Shown one piece after another: positions 1 through 8,975 of a DNA stretch of 64,000 bases (position 1 is the stretch's first letter; each line of letters starts with the position of its first letter). A program made the translations under genes and the position numbers. Origin of the DNA: UBA4923 sp964606165. Lineage in GTDB: Bacteria > Bacillota > Clostridia > Saccharofermentanales > DTU023. The DNA lies in contig CAZSFQ010000004.1 of assembly GCA_964606165.1 (NCBI GenBank), positions 34,361 through 98,360 on the forward strand, read 5' to 3'. Under the pieces are notes generated by a model that had not been told where the DNA came from, did no database searches, and saw only the letters and a program-made list of their open reading frames with translations.

Positions 1-1
1 A

Positions 2-598
2 CAGGTTTTCAAGGTACTGGGACTTTCCGACCATGAAATCGAAGAGAGATTCGGTTTCATGCTGAGTTCCTTTCAGTATGGGGCGCCGCCCCACGGCGGG
101 TTTGCCTTCGGCCTGGACCGCCTGGTCATGATTTTATCCGGCACCTCTTCCCTGCGCGATGTCATCGCTTTTCCGAAAATCAAGGACGCCTCCGATCCCA
201 TGACCAGGGCGCCTTCTTCGGTCGACCCTGAGCAGCTGGAGGAACTCGGCATCCGGCTGACTGAAAGCGGCAGTCCGCACACGGACATAGCAGCAGGGGC
301 TGGAGGACACCGGCGGGCTGTCGAGATTGATTTGAAGAAATTAGAAGCGCAGTCCCGCCTTCGCCTGACAGCCGGCGAGGAAGAAGAGGCACGCCGGCAG
401 CTTTCGGAATTGATCACCCTGGCAGGTGCCCTTGACTCCATTGATACTGCCGATGTGCCGCCGGTTTACACAGCGTCGGATGCCCGCAACATCCACCTGA
501 CGGAAGCCGACGACCGTCCGCCGTCAAGGGAAGAGATCTTTCAAAACGCGCCGGCGGAACGTGACGGCTTTTTCCTGGTACCCCCGGTTGTCGAGTGA
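2..598 (+). CDS. aspS/gatC: Aspartyl-tRNA synthetase (C-terminal part) fused to GatC
   Basis: 5'-truncated by the window edge. The reading frame is open from base 2. The first ~75 residues are the end of a class II aspartyl-tRNA synthetase, including motif 3 (FAFGLDRLVMIL) preceded by YGAPPHGG and the usual VDPEQLEELGI ending. Instead of stopping there, the frame runs through a ~25-residue Gly/Ala/His-containing linker into a complete GatC domain (about EIDLKKLEAQ to the family-typical NAPAERDGFFLVPPVVE end). GatC holds GatA and GatB together in the amidotransferase that converts Asp-tRNA(Asn) and Glu-tRNA(Gln) to Asn- and Gln-tRNA. gatA follows after 10 bp, so the fusion heads an aspS-gatC-gatA-gatB operon. 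The AspRS is inferred to be non-discriminating, charging both tRNA(Asp) and tRNA(Asn). Confidence 0.93.
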   Translation, partial: QVFKVLGLSDHEIEERFGFMLSSFQYGAPPHGGFAFGLDRLVMILSGTSSLRDVIAFPKIKDASDPMTRAPSSVDPEQLEELGIRLTESGSPHTDIAAGAGGHRRAVEIDLKKLEAQSRLRLTAGEEEEARRQLSELITLAGALDSIDTADVPPVYTASDARNIHLTEADDRPPSREEIFQNAPAERDGFFLVPPVVE

Positions 599-608
599 GG
601 GATGGCAG

Positions 609-2081
609 ATGAATTATCGCAGCATGGAACTGAAAGAACTGGCGGAAGCGCTTAAGAATCGCAGCCTTTCAACACGGGAACTTACTGAAGCCGTCTTCGA
701 GACCATCGACCGGGGGGAGGCCGTGATCGGCGCTTACATTACCCTGACCCGGGACACCGCTCTCAAGCAGGCCGACCGTCTTGACAGGCTGATTGCGGAA
801 GGATGTACCTTGCCCCCCCTTGCCGGCATACCAGGGGCCTTGAAAGACAATATCGCCACACGCGGAATCCGTACCACCAACGCATCCCGGATCCTGGCTG
901 ATTTTATTCCACCCTACGACGCCTTTGTTTGGCGCCTGTTAAGGCAGCAGGAAGTGGTCCTTGCAGGGAAAACCAACATGGATGAGTTTGCCATGGGGCA
1001 CTCAACCGAATCATCCGCCTTCCACCCGACCCGTAATCCCTACGATCATGCCCGCGTTCCCGGTGGGAGTTCTGGCGGATCAGCCGCGGCAGTCGCATCA
1101 GGAGAGGCCTGCTTCGCGCTCGGATCGGATACAGGCGGATCCATCAGGCAGCCAGCCGCGCTCTGTGGTCTTGTGGGCCTCCGGCCCACTTATGGCCTGG
1201 TTTCAAGACGCGGAGTAACATCTTTCGCCTCCTCGCTTGATCAGGTAGGCCCCATGACCCGCAGTGTCCGCGACAATGCCATGGTTTTGGACGCCATTGC
1301 CGTCCGGGACAAAAAGGATGTGCACAGTGTCGGCAATGAAGCTGGTTCCTATCTTGATGCCATCGCGGAAGTGCCCGGCCAGCTCGTGATCGGATGGCCT
1401 GAATCGTATTTTGGCTCGGATGACCTGGACCCCCAGGTCCGCGGGCTGCTCGAAAAAGCGCTCAGGTTTTATGAGTCACAGGGGATGAGGATCGTCCCGG
1501 TAGACCTGAAAACACTGGACGCGTCCTTGGCCGCCTACTACATCCTGTCCAGCGCAGAAGGGTTTTCGGCCATGAATCGTTACGATGGCATTCACTACGG
1601 TTATCGCAGCCCAAAGGAGGGAGACCTGGAGGATATCTACACCAACTCCCGGACTGAAGGCCTGGGGCCCGAAGTGAAACAGCGAATCCTTATGGGATGT
1701 TTCGTCCTTTCAGAGGAGAACTACCCTGATTATTTCAAAAAAGCGGCTCAGGCGCGCTCACTGGTGAACGATGAATTTGAAAAGGTGTTCCGGACCTGCC
1801 ATGCCATCCTGACCCCGGTCACGGCTACGCCGGCCTGGCCCCTCGGTACCCTGCCGGAGGAGATGGGGGGCAGCAAGTACAGCAACGACCGTTTCACCCT
1901 TCCCGCGTCACTGACCGGCATGCCGGCCCTCTCCATCCCCGCAGGCCTGACAGGGGAAGGGTTGCCAGTCGGTATGCAGCTGATGGGTAATCGTTTCACA
2001 GAAGGGCTTCTCTACCGCCTGGCGGCCCTTTATGAGGATGCGCACGGCCTGATTCCGGCCGCGCCGGAGGTGACGCCATGA
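609..2081 (+). CDS. gatA: Asp-tRNA(Asn)/Glu-tRNA(Gln) amidotransferase subunit A
   Basis: This is the glutaminase subunit, which releases ammonia from glutamine for transamidation of mischarged tRNA. The product of ~490 residues has the amidase-signature Ser-cisSer-Lys triad: Lys in GALKDNIATRG, and the serines in GGSSGGSAAAVASGE and DTGGSIRQPA. The ATG at 609 is chosen over the in-frame upstream codon at 561 because it starts the conserved MNYRSMELKEL N-terminus, follows a GAGGG-type site and leaves the upstream gatC intact. It overlaps gatB by four bases (ATGA), which implies translational coupling. Confidence 0.97.
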   Translation: MNYRSMELKELAEALKNRSLSTRELTEAVFETIDRGEAVIGAYITLTRDTALKQADRLDRLIAEGCTLPPLAGIPGALKDNIATRGIRTTNASRILADFIPPYDAFVWRLLRQQEVVLAGKTNMDEFAMGHSTESSAFHPTRNPYDHARVPGGSSGGSAAAVASGEACFALGSDTGGSIRQPAALCGLVGLRPTYGLVSRRGVTSFASSLDQVGPMTRSVRDNAMVLDAIAVRDKKDVHSVGNEAGSYLDAIAEVPGQLVIGWPESYFGSDDLDPQVRGLLEKALRFYESQGMRIVPVDLKTLDASLAAYYILSSAEGFSAMNRYDGIHYGYRSPKEGDLEDIYTNSRTEGLGPEVKQRILMGCFVLSEENYPDYFKKAAQARSLVNDEFEKVFRTCHAILTPVTATPAWPLGTLPEEMGGSKYSNDRFTLPASLTGMPALSIPAGLTGEGLPVGMQLMGNRFTEGLLYRLAALYEDAHGLIPAAPEVTP

Positions 2082-3508
2082 GCATTTCAGATTACGAGAG
2101 TGTCATCGGCCTGGAAGTTCACATTGAGCTGAAAACAAGGCACAAGCTCTTTTGTGAATGCGCGACGACATTTGGCGCGTCTCCCAACACCCAGGTCTGT
2201 CCCGTCTGCCTCGCCATGCCGGGCGCCCTGCCAGCTTTGAACCGGGAGGTGGTGGAGTTCGCGATCCGGGCCGGAATCGCGGCCCACTGCACCATTGAAA
2301 GCTGGTCGCGTTTCGATCGCAAGAACTATTTTTACCCTGATCTGCCCAAGGCCTACCAGATTACCCAAAACGATTTCCCCCTGTGCACGGAAGGCTACCT
2401 GGACATCACATCGGACAAGGGGGTCAAACGCATCCGTATCGCCCGCATCCATGTAGAAGAGGATGCCGGCAAGCTGATCCACCTTCCTGATGACGGGAGC
2501 CTGGTCGACTGCAACCGCTGTGGCGTCCCCCTGATTGAGGTCGTCTCGGAGCCCGATCTCAGAAGCGGCGAAGAGGCGGTCGCTTATCTGCGCAAGCTTC
2601 GCGCCATGGCACGCTACACGGGTATCTCCGACGGCAAGATGAATGAAGGCTCGCTTCGCTGCGATGTCAACCTGTCTGTCCGGAAAAAAGGCAGTGAAAG
2701 GCTGGGAACCCGTGTCGAACTGAAAAACCTGAATTCTTTCAATTTTGTGGCCCGGGCCATTGAAAGTGAGTTCAAGCGCCAGGTCGCTGTAATTGAAGAG
2801 GGCGGCACCATCGTCCAGGAGACACGCCGTTTTGACGAGAAGACAGGTCAGACTTACAGCATGCGCAAAAAGGAAGAAGCAGCCGACTACCGTTACTTCC
2901 CTGACCCTGATCTGGTTCCCGTGGAAGTCGTTGAGGCGGAAATCGAAAGAATCCGCGCCACCATCCCCCGGTTGGCCGATGAACGCAAGGCACAGTACAT
3001 GGAAGTTTATGCCCTGACCGACTATGAAGCTGAGCGTCTGACAGATGACAAGGAATTGTCTGACTTTTTTGAAAAGGCCGTCATGACCACATCAAACCCC
3101 AAGACCCTGGTCAACCTGATTCTTGCAGATGTCGCGCCCCTGTATACGGAAGATACCAGTGAAGATCTTCTTGATCCCGCTAGTCTTGGGAAATTGTCAG
3201 ATTTACTGGCGGCAGGTGAAATCAACAGCAATACGGGCCGGAAAGTCTTAAAGGCCCTGATGGAAGAGGATTTCGACCCGGCAGCCTACATCGACCAACA
3301 TGACCTGGCCCAGATTAATGACAGGGGAAAATTGCAGGAGGCAGTTGCGCGGTCGGTCGCAGCCAACCAGCGGGCCGTCAAGGACTTCCTGAATGGCAAG
3401 GAGAGCGCCATGCGCTCGCTGATTGGCGGTGTCATGAAAGAGACGGGCGGCAGGGCCAACCCCATTCTTGCCGAAGAAATGATCCGGGAAACTGTCGGCA
3501 GCTCCTGA
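2078..3508 (+). CDS. gatB: Asp-tRNA(Asn)/Glu-tRNA(Gln) amidotransferase subunit B
   Basis: This is the kinase/tRNA-binding subunit of GatCAB. It phosphorylates the misacylated aspartyl or glutamyl group and uses ammonia from GatA to amidate it. The 476-residue length is normal. The N-terminus has the family motif GLEVHIELKT, followed by the metal-site Cys cluster (CECATTFGASPNTQVCPVC) and the HVEEDAGKL stretch. The C-terminal ~150 residues are the helical YqeY-like tail domain that binds the tRNA elbow. It is the last gene of the operon, and the next gene is convergent. Confidence 0.97.
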   Translation: MSISDYESVIGLEVHIELKTRHKLFCECATTFGASPNTQVCPVCLAMPGALPALNREVVEFAIRAGIAAHCTIESWSRFDRKNYFYPDLPKAYQITQNDFPLCTEGYLDITSDKGVKRIRIARIHVEEDAGKLIHLPDDGSLVDCNRCGVPLIEVVSEPDLRSGEEAVAYLRKLRAMARYTGISDGKMNEGSLRCDVNLSVRKKGSERLGTRVELKNLNSFNFVARAIESEFKRQVAVIEEGGTIVQETRRFDEKTGQTYSMRKKEEAADYRYFPDPDLVPVEVVEAEIERIRATIPRLADERKAQYMEVYALTDYEAERLTDDKELSDFFEKAVMTTSNPKTLVNLILADVAPLYTEDTSEDLLDPASLGKLSDLLAAGEINSNTGRKVLKALMEEDFDPAAYIDQHDLAQINDRGKLQEAVARSVAANQRAVKDFLNGKESAMRSLIGGVMKETGGRANPILAEEMIRETVGSS

Positions 3509-3521
3509 GCCCTGTCAGCCG

Positions 3522-4604
3522 TCAGTAAACCAGCCGGTCGAGAATGGTTCCGTCGAAAGACCGGATCAGGGCGGTGGCGAGCGCAACCGCCTTCTCCACG
3601 TCTCCGAACCTGGCCCAGCCATAGTGTGTATGGATGTAACGGACCGGGATACCGATCACAATGGTCGGAATCCCTTCACCTTCCGTGTGAATCAGCCCTG
3701 CGTTTGTTCCCCCGCCGCTCCTGACAGCCTGCTGGACGGGAATATTCAATTCTTCCGCCAGGGCCAGCGCATACCGCTGAAAACCGGGATGGGTGATCAT
3801 GGACCGGTCCATGTGCCGAAGCATGGGACCCTGGCCAAGCGCGGTCTGGCTCTGCCCGGGCGGAGAGAAGTTATCATCGGCAGGTGTCCCCTCAAAGACG
3901 ATGGCCAGGTCGGCGCCAATCTGCCTGGCCGTCACCATGGATCCCCTGCCGCCGATCTCCTCCTGGACGGAGAAGGCGGCCGTGACATCGACTTCCAGTT
4001 TTTCCGCTTCCAGCTCCTTCATGGTTCGGGACATGGCAGCACAGCCGAGCCGGCAATCAAAAGCCTTGCCAAGGAGCAGATCATGCGCTTCGTCATACAG
4101 AAAGGAGACATCAGGAACGACTGGCGCGGCCATCCCGACGCCGAACTGCTCTTCAGCTTCCTGCCTTGAGCCCGCCCCGATGTCAAGTTCAATCTGCTCC
4201 ATGGTAACGCCCTGCTTCTTTTCCGCCTCTGTCAGGTAATGGGGCGGTTTGCTGGCAGACAGGGCCGGAATCCACTCTCCCTGCCTGGTCCGCACACGAA
4301 AGAGGTGGGCCGGTATATTACCCGGAACCCAGCTGCCGAGGGGAAGAACACCGAGCATGCCGCCGGCGCGTACCGACTGAACGATCAGGCCGACCTCGTC
4401 AAGGTGGGCGTCAAGCTGTACGCTAACGCGGTCACCTGTATTTCCATGGCGGTGAATGTAGACGTTCTGCATGGTGTCCCGTTTAACTTCACCATAATCA
4501 CCCGTATGATGAATCGCCAGCTCCGCCATCTCATGCTCGAAGCCTGACGGGCCTCTGGCCTCGGAATAAGCTTTGATCATTTCCAAAAACGTCTTTTTAT
4601 CCAT
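3522..4604 (-). CDS. M42 family metallopeptidase (aminopeptidase/FrvX-like)
   Basis: Cytoplasmic di-zinc aminopeptidase of family M42, ~360 residues. Visible family features are the N-terminal EARGPSGFEHE segment, the first metal region QLDAHLDEVG, AFDCRLGCAA (Asp ligand), the catalytic pair in SVQEEIGGRG, VFEGTPADD, and the final His-containing GEGIPTIVIGIPVRYIHTHYG. The ATG at 4604 is chosen because it follows GGGAGG at the right spacing. An upstream in-frame codon at 4631 has no ribosome-binding site. It is convergent with gatB. A possible promoter lies ~200 bp upstream, giving a long leader. The exact substrate cannot be read from the sequence, since M42 includes glutamyl aminopeptidases, TET-type peptidases and mis-named endoglucanases. 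Confidence 0.9.
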   Translation of the reverse strand: MDKKTFLEMIKAYSEARGPSGFEHEMAELAIHHTGDYGEVKRDTMQNVYIHRHGNTGDRVSVQLDAHLDEVGLIVQSVRAGGMLGVLPLGSWVPGNIPAHLFRVRTRQGEWIPALSASKPPHYLTEAEKKQGVTMEQIELDIGAGSRQEAEEQFGVGMAAPVVPDVSFLYDEAHDLLLGKAFDCRLGCAAMSRTMKELEAEKLEVDVTAAFSVQEEIGGRGSMVTARQIGADLAIVFEGTPADDNFSPPGQSQTALGQGPMLRHMDRSMITHPGFQRYALALAEELNIPVQQAVRSGGGTNAGLIHTEGEGIPTIVIGIPVRYIHTHYGWARFGDVEKAVALATALIRSFDGTILDRLVY

Positions 4605-5076
4605 TTTTTCCTCCCGCGGTGCAGCTGCCACCTTTTAAACAGCTTTATTTTATCCTCTTTTCCCAGCCTGTGCATGAATGTGTGCAGGCCTAAGGCTGGC
4701 CACCTGGATGAAAAGCCGGGTTCATTCCAGGGAGAAAACACTCATAACAACTGCTGCGGGGAGGCTTGAGCGAATTTGAGTCCCTTGAATCCCGCTATTA
4801 CCTTCATACATTTTTTATATATAATGTCTGATTATTCTCAAGATATTTTCAGTTTTGTTGACTTATGCACATTATCCGGTCGACTGATCTGACAAGAAAT
4901 TGTCCTTTTCGGCACGCCGGTTTCGGCTTTTTCACGCTTTGCTAAGCAGTTGCCGTGGTCTATTGTAGTATGCGGTCAAAATAATTTCCCGTTTCGCGCA
5001 ATCTATTGTTGTTTTCATCTGCATCTTTTTGCGCGTATGCCCGGGAAAGAGCAAAGGAAAGACTAGAGAATTAATT
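4605..5076. other. 472-bp intergenic region between divergent genes
   Basis: No gene is visible here. It holds the leader of the M42 peptidase on the minus strand and the upstream region of the secreted hydrolase on the plus strand. On the minus strand, a 7-bp stem with CCAGCCT/AGGCTGG arms lies near 4665-4705, and a GC-rich palindrome (GGTGGCAGCTGCACC) lies just before the ribosome-binding site. The central part (4801-4860) is AT-rich and carries the promoter listed separately. I could not match any riboswitch class with confidence. Confidence 0.6.
4814..4841 (-). promoter_or_regulatory. Putative sigma-A promoter for the M42 peptidase
   Basis: On the minus strand, TTGAGA (4841-4836) is followed after 16 bases by TATAAA (4819-4814) in an AT-rich stretch. 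Transcription would start near 4807, leaving a leader of ~200 nt before the ATG at 4604. The assignment rests on consensus resemblance only. Confidence 0.4.
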
Positions 5077-5985
5077 ATGAAACATATGATAAAGAAAAAC
5101 GCGAAAGCTATAGCCGGTCTTATGATCATGGCAATTGCCCTGACCCTTCCCGCGGCCCTGGGGCTGGAGTCAGAGCCGCAGGCTGGGGTTTTACCGGAAG
5201 ATACGGCCCAGGAAGAGCCTCACATACGGCCTGAGGAGGCTGAGAATTTACTGTTAATTGAAGAAGAGGTTGTCAGCCGCCGCCTGCCGAAAACGCCTGG
5301 ACTCATCCTTGAGATCAAGGAATCCGCGAAAAGTGATCAAGATGCTTACAAGCCTCCCAAGCGCGATCGCATTGAGGGTGAGCTGATGGAAAAAGCCCTC
5401 CAACTTGAAGAAGTAAAGGCAAGGATAGAGGCAAGGAAAAAGGAAGCCGCACGGAAAGAAGCGGCGAGAAAAGAAGCGGCCAGGAAAGAGGCTGAGAAGA
5501 AGGAGCAAGAAAAGGCGGAGCCTGAAATTCAGGTAGAACCAGCCACAGAGGGAGAACCTCAGGTGATTCCTACTGCCAGCGGCCAGTTCCTGATTCAAAT
5601 TGATGACCCCGACCCCAATTATCAGGGCCGCCCGCTTGCGGTCTCGGACCGGCAGGCACTGGAGGGGCTCGTCATGGGCGAGTGGGGGAACGACTACCTG
5701 GGTGCCGTTCTGGTCGCCCAGTGCATCCGTGACTCAATGATCAGGTCAGGGACCAACAGCGCGGCCGTCATTAAGAAACAATACGGCTATACAGCGCCCA
5801 TCAAGCGCAATGTATCCAATACGGTCAAACAAGCCGTCGCCTTCGTTTTTGACGAAGGTGGCAGCGGCGTCCAGCATCCTATTTATTACTTCTACGCCAG
5901 CAACCTGGCGCGGGGCAAATGGCATGAAACACAAAAGTTCGTTGTCCAAAGAAAAGCCGTTCGCTTCTTCAGCCCTCATCGATAA
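5077..5985 (+). CDS. Secreted SleB-like cell-wall hydrolase with charged linker
   Basis: About 302 residues. An N-terminal signal (KKNAKAIAG then a hydrophobic stretch ending near PAALG) is followed by an acidic region and then a highly charged helical segment with repeated RKEAA units (about 5435-5513). The C-terminal ~120 residues (from LEGLVMGEWGNDYLGAVLVA to WHETQKFVVQRKAVRFF) resemble the SleB/CwlJ 'hydrolase_2' domain, with a candidate catalytic Glu in GEWG. It is predicted to be a secreted or membrane-tethered peptidoglycan hydrolase. The start at 5077 fits the signal peptide, but the ribosome-binding site is weak. In-frame alternatives are 5029 (TTG) and 5086. A terminator follows. 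The domain assignment is by recognition of motifs, not alignment. Confidence 0.72.
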   Translation: MKHMIKKNAKAIAGLMIMAIALTLPAALGLESEPQAGVLPEDTAQEEPHIRPEEAENLLLIEEEVVSRRLPKTPGLILEIKESAKSDQDAYKPPKRDRIEGELMEKALQLEEVKARIEARKKEAARKEAARKEAARKEAEKKEQEKAEPEIQVEPATEGEPQVIPTASGQFLIQIDDPDPNYQGRPLAVSDRQALEGLVMGEWGNDYLGAVLVAQCIRDSMIRSGTNSAAVIKKQYGYTAPIKRNVSNTVKQAVAFVFDEGGSGVQHPIYYFYASNLARGKWHETQKFVVQRKAVRFFSPHR

Positions 5986-6006
5986 AAGAGTACCATCACC
6001 TTGAGC

Positions 6007-6036
6007 GGAGGCTGTCGCAAGGCAGCCTCTTTTATC
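6007..6036 (+). terminator. Rho-independent terminator after the SleB-like gene
   Basis: The stem GAGGCTG/CAGCCTC (6008-6014 and 6023-6029), with an 8-base loop, is followed by TTTTAT. It lies 20 bases after the stop codon at 5985 and separates this gene from trkA. Confidence 0.8.
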
Positions 6037-6131
6037 TTCTGGATACGGATCAGGGGAAACTGCGCTAAAATACCACATAAGACGGAAGTGTAACGGCGCA
6101 CCCTGCTGCAGTTGCACGATGGAGGCCAATC

Positions 6132-7496
6132 ATGCAAATCGTCATCGCCGGAGCCGGCAAATATGGCCGCACGCTCGCGGGTGAACTGGTGGCTGAAGGT
6201 CACGACATTACCATCATCGAGAAAAACGAGGAATGGTTTGAGGACATCATGGAAGAGTTCGATCTTTCAGGTGTGGTCGGCAATGCCGCAAGTTACGCGA
6301 CGCAGCTTGAGGCCGGGGTCGACAAGTGCCATGCCTTCCTGGCCATGACGGGCTCCGACGAGATCAATCTTATCGCGTCCATTGTTGCTCAAAGCATGGG
6401 TGCCGAAAAGACCATCGCCCGCGTCGCCAATCCCGATTACAGCCCGCCCAACCCCGCCTTCAGACAGAATCTTGGTATGGGCGCCCTGATCAACCCCAAC
6501 CTGGAGTCCGCCAAGGAGATCATGCGGATGCTCCGCTATCCTTCCGCTATCAGCGTGGAAAGCTTTTTCAGGGGCAGGGTCCATATCGTCGCTGTCCGGG
6601 TACCTGAGGAAAGCATTCTGGCCGGAATGCAACTCCTGGATTTCAAGCGCCAGTGCGGCGAAGATCTGATGGTCTGCGTGATCCGCCGTGGCGGGGAGGT
6701 TTTTATCCCTGACGGCAGCAGTGTGATCCTTGCCGGCGATACCATTCATGTGACCGGGAAAGTCGATACGCTGCAAAGCTTCTACGAGCATACCAACACC
6801 ATGGCGCCCAGGATCAAAAATGTGCTGATCACGGGAGGCGGCGCCATCGCCTACTGGCTCCTTGGCCTGATGAACAAACAACGGTACTCCGTCAAACTGA
6901 TTGAGCGCGACCGGAGTATTGCCGAATTTGTCTACCAGCACTACCCCTGGGTGGATGTCATACGGGCAGATGGAACCGACCAGCGAGTCCTGGAGGAATC
7001 CAATATCCAGCACTACGACGCCTTCATCTCCCTGACAGGAATTGATGAGGAAAATGTGCTGGCTTCCTGGGTCGCCACCCACAAGGGTGTACAGAAAACC
7101 ATTACGAAAATCAACCGCACCCGGCTGCTCGATATTTTGTCCGAATCGGATCTTCAAAATATCCTGACACCTCATCACATCGTTTCCAATGAAATCGTGC
7201 GGGCAATCCGGGCCCTGGATAACTCACAGGGTTCTGCCGTTGAAGCGCTCTACCGATTCGAGGAAGGCCGGGTCGAAGCCCTTGAATTCGTGGCGCATCC
7301 CCAAAGCAAGGTCATCGGCAAGACCTTGCTTGATCTCGACTTGCGCCCGCAGCTTCGCCTTGCCTGCATCGTCCGCGGCCAGGAGATTATTTTCCCTGGC
7401 GGTCAGGATCAGGTGCTGGCGGACGACCGCGTGATTGTAGTGGCGACCGGAAGGCGTCTTTACGACCTCGACGACATTTTAGGGGGCAGAGATTGA
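6132..7496 (+). CDS. trkA: Trk potassium uptake regulatory subunit TrkA
   Basis: Cytoplasmic nucleotide-binding gating subunit of the Trk K+ channel/transporter. The 454 residues form two RCK units, each with a Rossmann TrkA-N fold and a TrkA-C lobe. The first has the dinucleotide motif GAGKYG at residues 7-12. In the second, the loop reads GGGAIA, so the last glycine of GxGxxG is replaced, which often means reduced NAD(H) binding. The Asp/Glu at the end of strand beta-2 (IIEKNEEW, LIERD) is present in both halves. A GGAGG site precedes the ATG. It overlaps the TTG start of trkH by four bases. Confidence 0.96.
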   Translation: MQIVIAGAGKYGRTLAGELVAEGHDITIIEKNEEWFEDIMEEFDLSGVVGNAASYATQLEAGVDKCHAFLAMTGSDEINLIASIVAQSMGAEKTIARVANPDYSPPNPAFRQNLGMGALINPNLESAKEIMRMLRYPSAISVESFFRGRVHIVAVRVPEESILAGMQLLDFKRQCGEDLMVCVIRRGGEVFIPDGSSVILAGDTIHVTGKVDTLQSFYEHTNTMAPRIKNVLITGGGAIAYWLLGLMNKQRYSVKLIERDRSIAEFVYQHYPWVDVIRADGTDQRVLEESNIQHYDAFISLTGIDEENVLASWVATHKGVQKTITKINRTRLLDILSESDLQNILTPHHIVSNEIVRAIRALDNSQGSAVEALYRFEEGRVEALEFVAHPQSKVIGKTLLDLDLRPQLRLACIVRGQEIIFPGGQDQVLADDRVIVVATGRRLYDLDDILGGRD

Positions 7497-8944
7497 ATTT
7501 TCATTCCCTTTGCTACGCGCAGGGACGGATTTACCAGATCTGCTCTCTTCTTCTTCTGGCACCCCTGGTGGTCGCCTTGTTTTTTGGCGAGATCATAGCC
7601 GCCCTTCTGAGTTTCGGCCTTGTCGCGGTTGGATTATTTGTCCTCGGCACCCTGATGACAATAAAAAAGCCAAAGAAAATCCGGCTTCGTGCCAGCGAAG
7701 GCATGGTGATCACCTTCCTGACCTGGCTTTCCATCTCCCTGGCAGGTTCACTCGCTTTTATTTTGGCCGGGGAGATCCCCGGATTTGTCAACGCTTTTTT
7801 TGAAACCGCATCTGGTTTTTCAACTACCGGCTCGACCATCCTCCAGGACGTGGAGTCCCTGTCACATTACTGTCTCTTCTGGAGGAGTTTTACACATTTT
7901 ATCGGCGGCATGGGCGTGCTGGTCTTCGCCTTTGTCATCAATGCCGATTCGCCCGCAGACTCGGTCAACATCATGAAAGCGGAAATGCCCGGCCCCTATT
8001 TCGGAAAACTCGTATCAAGAATCCGCAAAACCGCCATGATCCTCTACGCCATTTATTTTGTCATGACCCTCATCACCTTTGCCCTGCTTTGCTTTGGCGG
8101 CATGCCCGTATTCGACTCCATCATCCACGCGCTCGGCACAGCAGGAACAGGTGGCTTCTCCAGCAAAAACGCCAGCATCGGTTTCTATAACAGCTCCTAC
8201 ATCAACTGGGTGCTGACGGTGGCCATGATTTTGTTTGGCGTCAACTTCCAAGTCTATTTCATCGGCTTGCGAAAGGGCATCCGCCAGGCCCTCCGCAGCG
8301 AGGAATTGCGCTGGTACCTGGGGATTTACCTGACCATCTCGCTGCTGGTGACCCTGGGCATCCTCCGGCAAAGCCCCACTGCCGCGCAGGCCTTCGAACA
8401 CTCTTTTTTCGCCGTGAGCTCAATCATGAGCACAACCGGCTACGCCACCCTGGATTTCACGCTCTGGCCGCTCGTCAGCCAGGTCCTCCTTTTATTCGTC
8501 ATGCTGATCGGCGCTTCCGCGGGCTCGACCGGGGGAGGTTTGAAAGTGTCCCGTTTTGTCGTCTACCTGAAGTCCGCCCGCCAGCAAATATTCCAGTCGC
8601 GCGATCAACGCCAGATCGTCCCGCTGCGCGTCGACGGCCAGATCCTGTCCGAAAGCGACAAGCAGCCTGTGCTGCGCTACCTCGCGATTTACCTCATCTT
8701 TCTGGGACTTGGCACTGTCCTCCTGTCCCTGGACAGCCCTGATCTGATGACATCTTTTTCAGCCGCCGCCACCGCCGTCAACAACGTCGGTCCAGGTCTG
8801 TCGGCCATCGGGCCTGCCTCAAATTTTTCAGCTTTCAATGATTTCTCCAAAATCGTCCTGAGCTTCCTCATGCTTGCGGGGCGTCTGGAATTTCTCCCCT
8901 TCCTCCTCTTCTTCTCACCCAGAACCTGGCGGCGGACAAGATAA
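7493..8944 (+). CDS. trkH: Trk potassium uptake membrane subunit TrkH
   Basis: Integral membrane K+-translocating subunit, 483 residues, with the four repeated membrane-pore-membrane units of the TrkH/KtrB family. Selectivity-filter-like glycine segments are visible (ASGFSTTGST, GTAGTGGFSS, SIMSTTGYA, and VNNVGPGLSAIG). It starts with TTG at 7493 inside the trkA stop, preceded by AGGGGGCAGA. Together with TrkA it forms a complete uptake system. No separate c-di-AMP or kdp-type regulator is seen next to it. Confidence 0.96.
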   Translation: MNFHSLCYAQGRIYQICSLLLLAPLVVALFFGEIIAALLSFGLVAVGLFVLGTLMTIKKPKKIRLRASEGMVITFLTWLSISLAGSLAFILAGEIPGFVNAFFETASGFSTTGSTILQDVESLSHYCLFWRSFTHFIGGMGVLVFAFVINADSPADSVNIMKAEMPGPYFGKLVSRIRKTAMILYAIYFVMTLITFALLCFGGMPVFDSIIHALGTAGTGGFSSKNASIGFYNSSYINWVLTVAMILFGVNFQVYFIGLRKGIRQALRSEELRWYLGIYLTISLLVTLGILRQSPTAAQAFEHSFFAVSSIMSTTGYATLDFTLWPLVSQVLLLFVMLIGASAGSTGGGLKVSRFVVYLKSARQQIFQSRDQRQIVPLRVDGQILSESDKQPVLRYLAIYLIFLGLGTVLLSLDSPDLMTSFSAAATAVNNVGPGLSAIGPASNFSAFNDFSKIVLSFLMLAGRLEFLPFLLFFSPRTWRRTR

Positions 8945-8975
8945 AGTCAGCCACGGAAAATAGAAAGGAATCGCC

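Noticed and set aside
4605..4640. A T-box-like string (AGGTGG ... ACCGCGGG) just upstream of the M42 peptidase
   Set aside because: The T-box core is AGGGTGGNACCGCG with one base between GG and ACC. Here seven extra bases intervene, making a simple palindrome. No specifier loop or terminator was found in the leader, and the product is not an amino-acid or tRNA gene.
4640..5076. c-di-AMP (ydaO) riboswitch upstream of the cell-wall hydrolase
   Set aside because: The neighbourhood made it tempting, but none of the conserved blocks could be placed on either strand.
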